This document shows positions 1-7,869 of a stretch of 64,000 nucleotides of DNA, piece by piece. A program made the translations under genes and the position numbers. Each line of letters begins with the position of its first letter. The first letter of the stretch is position 1. Under the pieces are notes generated by a model. It saw only the letters and a list, made by a program, of their open reading frames with translations. It was not told the DNA's origin and searched no databases. This stretch comes from Rhizobium rhizogenes NBRC 13257 (lineage in GTDB: Bacteria > Pseudomonadota > Alphaproteobacteria > Rhizobiales > Rhizobiaceae), in NCBI RefSeq assembly GCF_000696095.1, contig NZ_BAYX01000006.1, positions 62,001 to 126,000 on the forward strand, written 5' to 3'.

Positions 1-664
1 GCAGGTCGATGATCCGCTTTACCTCCCGGACGACCGCGAGTGGGAAGCGCATGCGGTTCTCCAATGAGCTGCCCCATTCGTCGTCCCGCTGGTTGAACAG
101 CGGCGAGAAGAAGTTCTGGATCAGAAACCCGTGTGCTCCATGCAATTCGACGCCATCGAAGCCTGCCTCGATTGCACGACGCGTGGCTTCGCCAAAAGCG
201 ATTATGACGTCGAGAATTTCATTGTGGCTTAAAGCCCGCGGTGTGTTGTCACCATTGTTGAATGCACCCTGGGCAGCCTTCAGGGCGCTCGCGCTGACGA
301 TCTCGCCATTCGGAACGAGTTCCGGTACGGCTTTGTTGCCGGCATGGAAGATCTGGAGGATGGCCGGCGCACCGCCGCTCTTGGCCGCCTCTGCCAGACG
401 GCGCAGGCTGGGCGTGAAGCTATCGCTGTGGGATGCGAACTCGCCCGTAAAGCCGATGCCATTCGGCAGGACATGGGTGCAGCCGGTAATCACAAGGCCG
501 ACGCCTTTTGCCCTGCGGCGATAATAGGCGACCTCTTCGTCAGAGACGGTTCCGTCCTCATTACCAGACCATGTCGTCATGGGTGCCATGGCAATCCGGT
601 TGCGAAGGGTAATGCTATTGACGAAAGCGAACTCTTCGAAAAGTTTCGCATGTGTCTTGCTCAT
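1..664 (-). CDS. Old Yellow Enzyme family NADH:flavin oxidoreductase (partial, 3' end outside window)
   Basis: This is the N-terminal 221 residues of a flavin (FMN) enzyme of the Old Yellow Enzyme family, which reduces activated C=C bonds or nitro groups with NAD(P)H. The translation shows the early barrel strand with RNRIAMAPMTTW, an ITGCTHV strand, the conserved QIFHAG stretch, and the hallmark GVELHGAHGFLIQNFFSP followed by NQRDDEWG and SLENR. The start is the ATG at 664; the gene runs off the window at base 1, so its C-terminal half is unseen. It is divergent from the LysR gene, and a 45-bp element shared with three other promoters in this region lies about 70 bp upstream of its start. 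The family is certain; the substrate is unknown. Confidence 0.93.
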   Translation of the reverse strand, partial: MSKTHAKLFEEFAFVNSITLRNRIAMAPMTTWSGNEDGTVSDEEVAYYRRRAKGVGLVITGCTHVLPNGIGFTGEFASHSDSFTPSLRRLAEAAKSGGAPAILQIFHAGNKAVPELVPNGEIVSASALKAAQGAFNNGDNTPRALSHNEILDVIIAFGEATRRAIEAGFDGVELHGAHGFLIQNFFSPLFNQRDDEWGSSLENRMRFPLAVVREVKRIIDL

Positions 665-735
665 GATCTCGATGTCCTCTTGCCGCTCTAACAGCGCATG
701 GTGCTGAGCAATAAATAGTGGAGGACAGGTGTGCT

Positions 736-780
736 GATTAGGCGCTATAATCTGCATAAACTTAGAAATAGGATTTATGA
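736..780 (-). promoter_or_regulatory. Copy 1 of the shared 45-bp element (putative LysR operator/promoter)
   Basis: Read on the minus strand this 45-bp block aligns without gaps to blocks at 1764, 4534 and 6518. All share a central ATTTCTA, then ATGC and a terminal TAATC. It also carries AAAT-N3-ATTT and GATTA-N7-TAATC dyads. It points toward the Old Yellow Enzyme gene and its other end abuts the ATG of the LysR gene, a position suited to control of both genes, including autorepression. The binding protein is inferred. Confidence 0.75.
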
Positions 781-1677
781 ATGAGAAAAGGTGATTTCAG
801 CGAGTTGGCGGCATTCATAACCGTCGTGGAAGAGGGAAGTTTCACTCGCGCGGCCGCGAAGCTTGGCCTCTCTCAGTCCGCACTGAGCTACGCTGTTCGA
901 ATGCTCGAGCGACGTCTGGATGTGCGTTTGATTTCGCGGACGACGCGCAGCCTGTCGATGACAGAGGCCGGGGAGCGCCTATTTAACAACCTGCGTCCTG
1001 CATTCGATCATATCGACAGCGAAATCGCAGCGCTCACCGCCCTGCGCGATAAACCCGCAGGCACGATTCGCATCACCACCTTTCGGCATGCCGCCCGAAT
1101 GGTACTCTGGCCCGCGCTGCTGAAGCTTGCGCCTGAGTATCCTGACATCGTCGTTGAGATCAGTGTTGATGAAGGGCTCACCGATATCGTCGCCGGCCGA
1201 TTTGACGCTGGCATTCGCCTTGGTGAACAGGTCGAGAAGGACATGGTATCGGTGCGGGTGAGCCCTGAGGTTCGAATGGCGGTCGTCGGATCGCCCTCTT
1301 ATTTTACCAATCGAAAACGCCCGGAAACGCCACGGGACCTGAACAACCACTCTTGCGTAAGCTATCGGCAGAGCCGGGGAGGTGGTCTCTATGCTTGGGA
1401 GTTCGAGCGCGACGGTGTCGAGCTGGAGGCGCGTGTTAGCGGATCGCTCATTCTCAACGACAACGAGATGCTGGAAAATGCGGCCCTTGACGGACTTGGA
1501 CTGGTCTACGTCTTCGAAAGTCAGGTTTCCCAACATATTGCCGAGGGACGGTTGATCCGCGTTCTGGAAGATTGGTGCCCGCCATTTCCGGGCTATCACC
1601 TCTACTATCCAAGCCGGCGACAACATACGCCAGCCTTCTCGCTCCTGGTGGAGGCACTCCGTTACAGGGGGCCGTAA
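781..1677 (+). CDS. LysR family transcriptional regulator
   Basis: A 298-residue LysR-type regulator. The N-terminal winged helix-turn-helix is plain (residues about 5-65: FSELAAFITVVEEGSFTRAA, LSQSALSYAVRMLE, RLDVRLISRTTRSLSMTEAG), followed by a periplasmic-binding-protein-like effector domain of normal length (about 90-295). It lies divergent from the Old Yellow Enzyme gene with 116 bp between them, a typical LysR arrangement. The shared 45-bp element touches its start codon, so it probably regulates itself, the flavoenzyme and the downstream genes carrying the same element. The closest relatives appear to be regulators of oxidoreductase genes, but the effector cannot be read from the sequence. 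Confidence 0.95.
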   Translation: MRKGDFSELAAFITVVEEGSFTRAAAKLGLSQSALSYAVRMLERRLDVRLISRTTRSLSMTEAGERLFNNLRPAFDHIDSEIAALTALRDKPAGTIRITTFRHAARMVLWPALLKLAPEYPDIVVEISVDEGLTDIVAGRFDAGIRLGEQVEKDMVSVRVSPEVRMAVVGSPSYFTNRKRPETPRDLNNHSCVSYRQSRGGGLYAWEFERDGVELEARVSGSLILNDNEMLENAALDGLGLVYVFESQVSQHIAEGRLIRVLEDWCPPFPGYHLYYPSRRQHTPAFSLLVEALRYRGP

Positions 1678-1763
1678 CCAGCCGATTTGCGTCGCGCATA
1701 TGCTGGTGCGGACGACTGCCTCCACGATATCAGACGCTCCGGACCGCCGCTCAGCGCCAGTAT

Positions 1764-1808
1764 TTATCAATCTCATTTCTAGCCCCATGCAGAAAATAGG
1801 GGCTAATC
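1764..1808 (+). promoter_or_regulatory. Copy 2 of the shared 45-bp element, upstream of the aldo/keto reductase
   Basis: Gapless match to the element at 736-780 (minus), 4534 and 6518. It keeps the CATTTCTA core, CATGCAGA and GCTAATC end. It lies 158 bp before the ATG at 1967, farther than the other copies, so a longer leader is expected here. Confidence 0.7.
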
Positions 1809-1906
1809 GCGCATTGCCGCCCTCCTTATCTCCCCTCACGGGGACGGACGTCAAAACCATTGTGCCGGTGAAGTGATCTAACTCGCTTGAGCGCAAGATG
1901 AACTGA

Positions 1907-3130
<1,224 letters not shown>

Positions 3131-3304
3131 GCGTCCAGCCGATTGTCGCCCTGCCGGATGTCCGCGATGGGCCTGGCAAGGCGTTCTCCGCACGAAAATG
3201 CTCATGCAAATACAGCCCACCTGATCTCATCGGGTTCGCCGGAATAGGGCGATCTCGATTACGTGTGTCAAATCTTGCCCAGCGGGCAAACGAAGGGAAC
3301 GTAA

Positions 3305-3823
3305 ATGGCTGAAGCCAAACCCGAGAAAATTAATGCACCATTCGCCGCGATCCTTCGTCTTGTCGTGATCGTGGTCGCCTTCGTCTTCAGTGCCATCTGC
3401 CTATTCAGCTCTTCGGCAATGGCGCAAGCAACCGGAAACCGAGCCACGTTCCCTAAGAATTTCGACGAATACGTGCTCTATGCGACCTACGATCGTGGCT
3501 CTTCCAAAGAGGAAGCGTTTGCGACCCGCGCAACCCTGGAGATCGCGAAGAGCGGCCGACCACTTCCGCCGGGCACGCAATTGGTCCTCGGCATCTGGTC
3601 GGATTATAAACTCACTGGTTATTTCGTCATGGAGAAAGGGCTGGATTGGGGTCTCAGTGTCCCAGAGGAGCAGCGCACCGGAGACTGGCATTTTCAGCAG
3701 TTCGATACGAATATGCAGGTGAGGCGGACCGCGTTCGCCGAGCGGTGCCAGTCGTGTCACGGGTCTCAGGCAGACAATGACTTCATGTTCACCACCGACA
3801 GAATGCGGGCCTACATCCCTTGA
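3305..3823 (+). CDS. Cytochrome P460-like c-type heme protein
   Basis: A 172-residue exported protein with a hydrophobic N-terminal segment (about residues 17-39, ending SSAMAQA) and a single c-type heme site C148-Q-S-C151-H152 near the C-terminus. The domain between them (FDEYVLYATYDRG, PPGTQLVLGIW, GDWHFQQFD) matches the cytochrome P460 fold, whose known members oxidise hydroxylamine or carry out related periplasmic redox steps. Its stop codon overlaps the TTG start of the DUF4405 membrane gene, so the two are probably translationally coupled and form one electron-transfer unit. The P460 label describes the fold; hydroxylamine oxidation is not shown. Confidence 0.82.
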   Translation: MAEAKPEKINAPFAAILRLVVIVVAFVFSAICLFSSSAMAQATGNRATFPKNFDEYVLYATYDRGSSKEEAFATRATLEIAKSGRPLPPGTQLVLGIWSDYKLTGYFVMEKGLDWGLSVPEEQRTGDWHFQQFDTNMQVRRTAFAERCQSCHGSQADNDFMFTTDRMRAYIP

Positions 3824-4500
3824 AGCCGCTGTTTCTCTTGCGGTTGTTCTTCGATTTTGTGGCGGTCGGCTTGTTGCTGGCCGCTCTGGCCTACAATTGG
3901 CTCGGTAACGTGGGGCATGAAATCATCGGCACCGGCCTGTTCCTGCTGCTGATCAGCCACAACATTTTCAATCGCCGCTGGTACGGCACAATCACCAGGA
4001 ACTGGCGCGCGCCGCGCGGCATCGTCACTAAACTAATCAATCTAGCACTTCTGATCACCATGATGACCCTGCTCGCCACCAGCGTCATCATCTCGCAGAC
4101 GGTCTTCGGCTTCCTGCCATTGACCAGCAGCTTCACCTTACGCCAGGTCCACGCGTCGGTGGCTTATCTGGCACTTTTGATCGCCGCCGTTCACCTTGGC
4201 TTGCACTGGTCGATGATCATAGGCGTTGTGAGCAGCAGGCTCGGCATCACGACTGAGAGCAAGCTCCGCACGGCTGTTTTCCGCGTGGTCGCCATCATGA
4301 TTGCTGCCTGCGGCATTTGGAGCTTGTTTGCAGTCAATGTCGGGTCGAAGCTGTTCATGCAAACACGCTTCGACTTCGGGGATTTCGAAACGGCGACGTT
4401 GCCATTATTTCTGCACCACATGGCAATCATCGGATTGGGTGCGTTTGTTGCCCACTACGGCATGAAATCGATCAAGGATCGGAAGCGCCTGGCGGCATAG
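3820..4500 (+). CDS. DUF4405 membrane protein, cytochrome b561-like
   Basis: A 226-residue integral membrane protein with about five hydrophobic segments. Histidines within or next to helices (NVGHEIIG, LISHNIF, RQVHASVAYL, AVHLGLHW, LFLHHMAIIG, FVAHYG) resemble heme b ligands of the DUF4405/cytochrome b561-like superfamily. The start is a TTG that overlaps the TGA of the P460-like gene, so translation is coupled. The likely role is electron transfer between the quinone pool and the periplasmic c-type heme protein. That role is inferred from pairing and histidine placement, not from a characterised relative. Confidence 0.8.
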   Translation: MKPLFLLRLFFDFVAVGLLLAALAYNWLGNVGHEIIGTGLFLLLISHNIFNRRWYGTITRNWRAPRGIVTKLINLALLITMMTLLATSVIISQTVFGFLPLTSSFTLRQVHASVAYLALLIAAVHLGLHWSMIIGVVSSRLGITTESKLRTAVFRVVAIMIAACGIWSLFAVNVGSKLFMQTRFDFGDFETATLPLFLHHMAIIGLGAFVAHYGMKSIKDRKRLAA

Positions 4501-4533
4501 TCCGGCTACGGGCCCGTTAAATCCAGGGCCTAT

Positions 4534-4578
4534 TCAGAAATACAATTTCTATCTTCATGCGAATTATGCATCCTAATC
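4534..4578 (+). promoter_or_regulatory. Copy 3 of the shared 45-bp element
   Basis: Gapless match to the other three copies, with the clearest dyad of the set: AGAAAT-ACA-ATTTCT. It is followed after 51 bp by the remnant at 4630, the same spacing as between copy 4 and the intact short-chain dehydrogenase at 6614. Confidence 0.7.
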
Positions 4579-4629
4579 AAATAGATTGAGCCGATCTATC
4601 TTCCTGTCTGTCGAGACCGGGAGTTAAGC

Positions 4630-4806
4630 GTGATCAGGATTTGGTTCATCACAGCTGTGAGTATCGGCATCACCGCAGCGATCGCCCTGATTTTCCCGGG
4701 CATCGAAGGTCGCTTCAGCGACATACGAGCCGGTGACGAACTTTCCAGATCGACGGATCGGCTCTCCAATTCCCTCAACGGAAAATCAAAGGATCTTACG
4801 CAATGA
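4630..4806 (+). pseudogene. Short remnant of a duplicated short-chain dehydrogenase N-terminus
   Basis: A 58-codon frame starting GTG whose first residues (VIRIWFIT) and upstream DNA parallel the intact dehydrogenase at 6614 (MSRVWFIT). The leader shares GATCTATCTTC and GAGTTA at matching distances. The glycine-rich TGxxxGIG cofactor motif has decayed to TAVSIGIT, and the rest of the gene is missing. The frame's TGA overlaps the ATG of the DUF1330 gene, so it could still be translated as a coupling peptide. It is best read as a partial duplication that left a promoter and leader now serving the downstream genes. Confidence 0.5.
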
Positions 4807-5180
4807 AGAAATTCGCTTTCGGTGTGGCCGCCGCCATTGTCTTGAAGATCGCTACACCCGCTTGTGCCCAGGATCTGCAGGCTCCCGGTTACATGATCGC
4901 CAACTACACGATCAAGGATCAGGCCGGCTATAACAAGTACATGGAAGAGGCCGGTCCGCTCGCTCCGAAATTCGGCGGCAAGATCATCGTATTCAACCTG
5001 AATGCCACGGCAGTGGAAGGCGAACCGAAAAAGGTCATGGCCATCGCTGAGTTCCCCAGCCTGGCCGACGCGCAGCGTTTCTACAATTCTCCGGAGTACA
5101 CAGCCGCGAGGAAATTCCGCGTCGCTTCGACCGAAGGCTCCGTCATCATCACCGAAGGCTTTGTCCCTCCGAAACAGTGA
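4803..5180 (+). CDS. DUF1330 family protein with signal peptide
   Basis: A 125-residue protein with a cleavable signal peptide (MKKFAF, hydrophobic core, PACAQ) followed by a DUF1330 ferredoxin-like domain (YMIANYTIKDQAGYNKYMEEAG, AIAEFPSLADAQRFYNSPEY, TAARKFRVASTEGSVIITEG). Cytoplasmic members are small dimeric alpha/beta proteins of unclear activity; export is less common. The gene overlaps the preceding remnant frame by four bases and precedes the Tat-exported hydrolase in the same direction, so the two are probably cotranscribed from the copy 3 promoter. No catalytic role can be assigned. Confidence 0.85.
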   Translation: MKKFAFGVAAAIVLKIATPACAQDLQAPGYMIANYTIKDQAGYNKYMEEAGPLAPKFGGKIIVFNLNATAVEGEPKKVMAIAEFPSLADAQRFYNSPEYTAARKFRVASTEGSVIITEGFVPPKQ

Positions 5181-5262
5181 CGGCTGAAAGTGGCTGCACG
5201 AGCCCTTAAAGCGCGTCCCGCCTTCCAACTTTAACGTCTCAACAAAAACCAAGGAGCCTGAC

Positions 5263-6333
5263 ATGGGCAATCAGTATGACACCACCGTTCAGCATGAAGG
5301 CGCCGCCTCAAACAGCCGGCGCCAGCTTCTGAAAGCCGGCGCGGCGCTCGCCACTCTCCCCATCATCGCTGTCTCCGCTGCAAACGCGCAGGCTGCGGAC
5401 AACCAAACGACAACAGGCGCAACCGTGACCGACGCAAAGACTGAAGAATTCATCAACGGCATGGCCGACCTGATGGCGCATTCGACCCGTACCCCCATCC
5501 TGCGGTGGCCAAACGAATACGGCATGGACTATGAGGAGATTTTCTTCCCGGCGATGGATGGCGTGACAATCGAGGGCTGGTTCATTCCTGCCGATTCAGA
5601 CAGGCTGCTCATCTTCAATCACCCGATGCCCTGCAACCGCTATGGCTATCCCGGTCATCTGGATCCTTGGAAGAACTTCGGCGGCTTCGAGGCAAACTTC
5701 CTGCCCGAATACAAGATCCTGCATGACGCGGGCTACAACATCATTACCTACGATATGCGCAACCATGGCCGTAGCGGCGCCGGCAGCGGCGGCGTCAATG
5801 GTCATGGTGTACTCGAATATCGCGACGTTATCGGATCGTTGCGGTATGCCAAATCCCGTCCCGACACCAAGGACATGAAGACTGCCCTTTACAGCCGTTG
5901 CCTGGGCGCCAATGCCACGATCGTCGGCATGCATAAGCATCCGGAGGAATTTTCCCACATCAAGGCGATGGTCGCACTTCAGCCCGTGACGCCGGCGGTG
6001 TTTGTCCAGACGGCGATGGAGAACCAAAAAATCGCAAATGGTGTCGACCTGTTCGACGCGGCGTTTCACAAGCGCACCGGCTATCATCTCATCGACGTCT
6101 GGCCGATGGAATATGCCAAATCCGTGACGGTTCCGACACTGGTCGCGCAGGTTCGCAACGATTTCCTGACCAAGCCGTCCAATGTCCAGGAGATCTATGA
6201 CACCCTTTCCTCAAAGGACAAGAAGCTCTTCTGGATAGAAGGCACGGACCAGCGCTTCGAGGGATATAACTACTTCGGACGCTATCCGCAGCTGGTGCTC
6301 GACTGGTTCGCCACTCACATCAATGTTGCGTAG
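5263..6333 (+). CDS. Tat-exported alpha/beta hydrolase with a Cys at the nucleophile elbow
   Basis: A 356-residue alpha/beta hydrolase. The N-terminus has a twin-arginine signal (R19-R20 in SRRQLLKAG, ending NAQA). The domain starts with LLIFNHPMPCNRYGY and continues with YNIITYDMRNHGRSG. At the nucleophile elbow the sequence is YSRC213LGAN, so Cys replaces the usual Ser, as in dienelactone hydrolases. Where the catalytic His normally sits (after IEGT) there is DQRFEGYNYFG without His, so the triad is atypical. An AAGGAG Shine-Dalgarno precedes the ATG. It lies 82 bp after the DUF1330 gene and probably belongs to the LysR-controlled cluster. The substrate is unknown; it may not be a classic esterase. 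Confidence 0.88.
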   Translation: MGNQYDTTVQHEGAASNSRRQLLKAGAALATLPIIAVSAANAQAADNQTTTGATVTDAKTEEFINGMADLMAHSTRTPILRWPNEYGMDYEEIFFPAMDGVTIEGWFIPADSDRLLIFNHPMPCNRYGYPGHLDPWKNFGGFEANFLPEYKILHDAGYNIITYDMRNHGRSGAGSGGVNGHGVLEYRDVIGSLRYAKSRPDTKDMKTALYSRCLGANATIVGMHKHPEEFSHIKAMVALQPVTPAVFVQTAMENQKIANGVDLFDAAFHKRTGYHLIDVWPMEYAKSVTVPTLVAQVRNDFLTKPSNVQEIYDTLSSKDKKLFWIEGTDQRFEGYNYFGRYPQLVLDWFATHINVA

Positions 6334-6517
6334 GCGGAGACGTCTCACGCCATAAATAGAAACCCATGTTTTGATGCTCGATCGCCCAATTCTCCTTATG
6401 CTTATGAGGGAGGATTGGGCACGGTGCGATTTCGTCTCGGCGATGGATAAAGTGGGATCTGGCCCTGTGACGTTTGGCGGCCTGGCTTACGGTTTCGGGG
6501 CAAACTTCTCGCTGCAT

Positions 6518-6562
6518 TCATAAATGCTATTTCTAAGTTCATGCAGATAATGCCAGCTAATC
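6518..6562 (+). promoter_or_regulatory. Copy 4 of the shared 45-bp element, upstream of the short-chain dehydrogenase
   Basis: This copy is closest to copy 1. The first 33 positions of the two differ at only three bases, and both have AAAT-N3-ATTTCTAAGTT. It ends 51 bp before the ATG at 6614. The leader after it is also similar to the leader after copy 3. Confidence 0.75.
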
Positions 6563-6613
6563 CTATCGAACCAAACGATCTATCTTCTGGTTCATCAAGA
6601 ACAGGAGTTAGAC

Positions 6614-7450
6614 ATGAGCAGGGTTTGGTTCATTACAGGTGCAGGCAGCGGTATCGGCGCCGCAACTGCCAGAGCGGCACTTAAGGCTGGTGATCGCGTC
6701 GTTGCGACTGGCCGAAACCTCGACAAGGTACGGAGCGCTCTCAGCGATGTCGCAGGCGACCGCCTCGCGTTCGTCCAGTTGGATGTCGCCAATGAGGAAC
6801 AGGCGAGGACCGCGGCGGATGAAGCCGTGAAGGCATTCGGCCGCATCGACGTTCTGCTCAACAACGCGGGCTACAGCCTGCTTGGCAATTTCGAGGAATT
6901 GAGCACCGCGGAAATCGAGGGTCTGATGTCGACCAATTTCTACGGGGTCATGTACGTCATGCGCGCGGTCCTCCCGGTCATGCGCAGGCAGCGATCGGGC
7001 CGGATCATCAACATCAGCTCACTTGCCGGGATCATCGGCTTCAAGCACTGCGCGGCCTATAGTGCCTCGAAATTTGCCGTTGAAGGCCTCTCGCAGGCGG
7101 TTGCCCAGGAAGTCGAACAATTCGGCATCAAGATCACCGCCGTAGCACCGGGTTTCTTCCGGACGGATCTCCTCGATGCTCAAAACGCCAAATATGCCGC
7201 CAGCACGATCGAAGACTACGCGGCCGAGGGTAGCGCTGAAGACATGTGGTCAGGCTATAACGGTAAACAGGGCGGCGATCCTGCGAAGCTGGCTGATGTC
7301 CTTGTAACGTTCGTCGGCTTGGAAAATCCGCCAAAGCAGTTCGTCGCTGGAAGCGATGCTCTTGCGGCCTACAAATCGGTGCTTGAAGGACGGTTAGATG
7401 AACTGCGCGCATACGAGGAGTTGTCCAAGTCGACAGACGGTTCTTTCTGA
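6614..7450 (+). CDS. Short-chain dehydrogenase/reductase
   Basis: A 278-residue classical short-chain dehydrogenase. The cofactor site TGAGSGIG is at residues 8-15, NNAG is at about 85-88, the catalytic Ser is in NISSLAG, and YSASK supplies Tyr and Lys. The AxxPGFFRTDLL segment after the catalytic strand is typical of the family. Length and architecture are normal, and the ATG follows a GGAG Shine-Dalgarno. It is the last member of the putative LysR regulon, with its own copy of the operator. Small-molecule carbonyl reduction is likely, but the substrate is not readable. An N-terminal relic of the same gene lies at 4630. Confidence 0.94.
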   Translation: MSRVWFITGAGSGIGAATARAALKAGDRVVATGRNLDKVRSALSDVAGDRLAFVQLDVANEEQARTAADEAVKAFGRIDVLLNNAGYSLLGNFEELSTAEIEGLMSTNFYGVMYVMRAVLPVMRRQRSGRIINISSLAGIIGFKHCAAYSASKFAVEGLSQAVAQEVEQFGIKITAVAPGFFRTDLLDAQNAKYAASTIEDYAAEGSAEDMWSGYNGKQGGDPAKLADVLVTFVGLENPPKQFVAGSDALAAYKSVLEGRLDELRAYEELSKSTDGSF

Positions 7451-7869
7451 AGATCGAGTGACTGGCCCACTGCGAGTGGCACATCGCTTCAAGGCGTTGT
7501 CGTAATGATTATGATTTAAAACTCGTTTTCGATCGATAAGCTTGCCCGGTTGCGAATTTCCGTTCACGCAACCGAAGCGGTGCCGATTGAGGTGTCAGAA
7601 AACCAATATCGTTGCAACAACCCCAGATATGCCTTCGGCAACCACGGTGGGTCCATGAGCAACGTCCGTCCAATGTGTCGTATTTGAGTGATAGAGGAAA
7701 TTATCATCTATATATCCCAGTCGCCCGACGCATAGGAATCGTGGGGTCACATCCGTTCAAGACCCCTACAGAATGTCTCTCATGCGAGATAGTCCTCAAG
7801 CAATGGCTTCGCCAGTCGACCTGCGGTAAGATGCGCCGGAGGGGCCATCGCGGTCAGCGGGGAGGGGGC
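7451..7869 (+). other. Intergenic region without a recognisable gene
   Basis: These 419 bases separate the dehydrogenase from the cyclase gene. An open frame extends upstream of the cyclase through part of this region, but its translation has no family features and the cyclase start with a strong Shine-Dalgarno is at 7870. AT-rich stretches (around 7505-7530 and 7695-7715) may hold the cyclase promoter; no clear repeat was seen. Confidence 0.6.
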
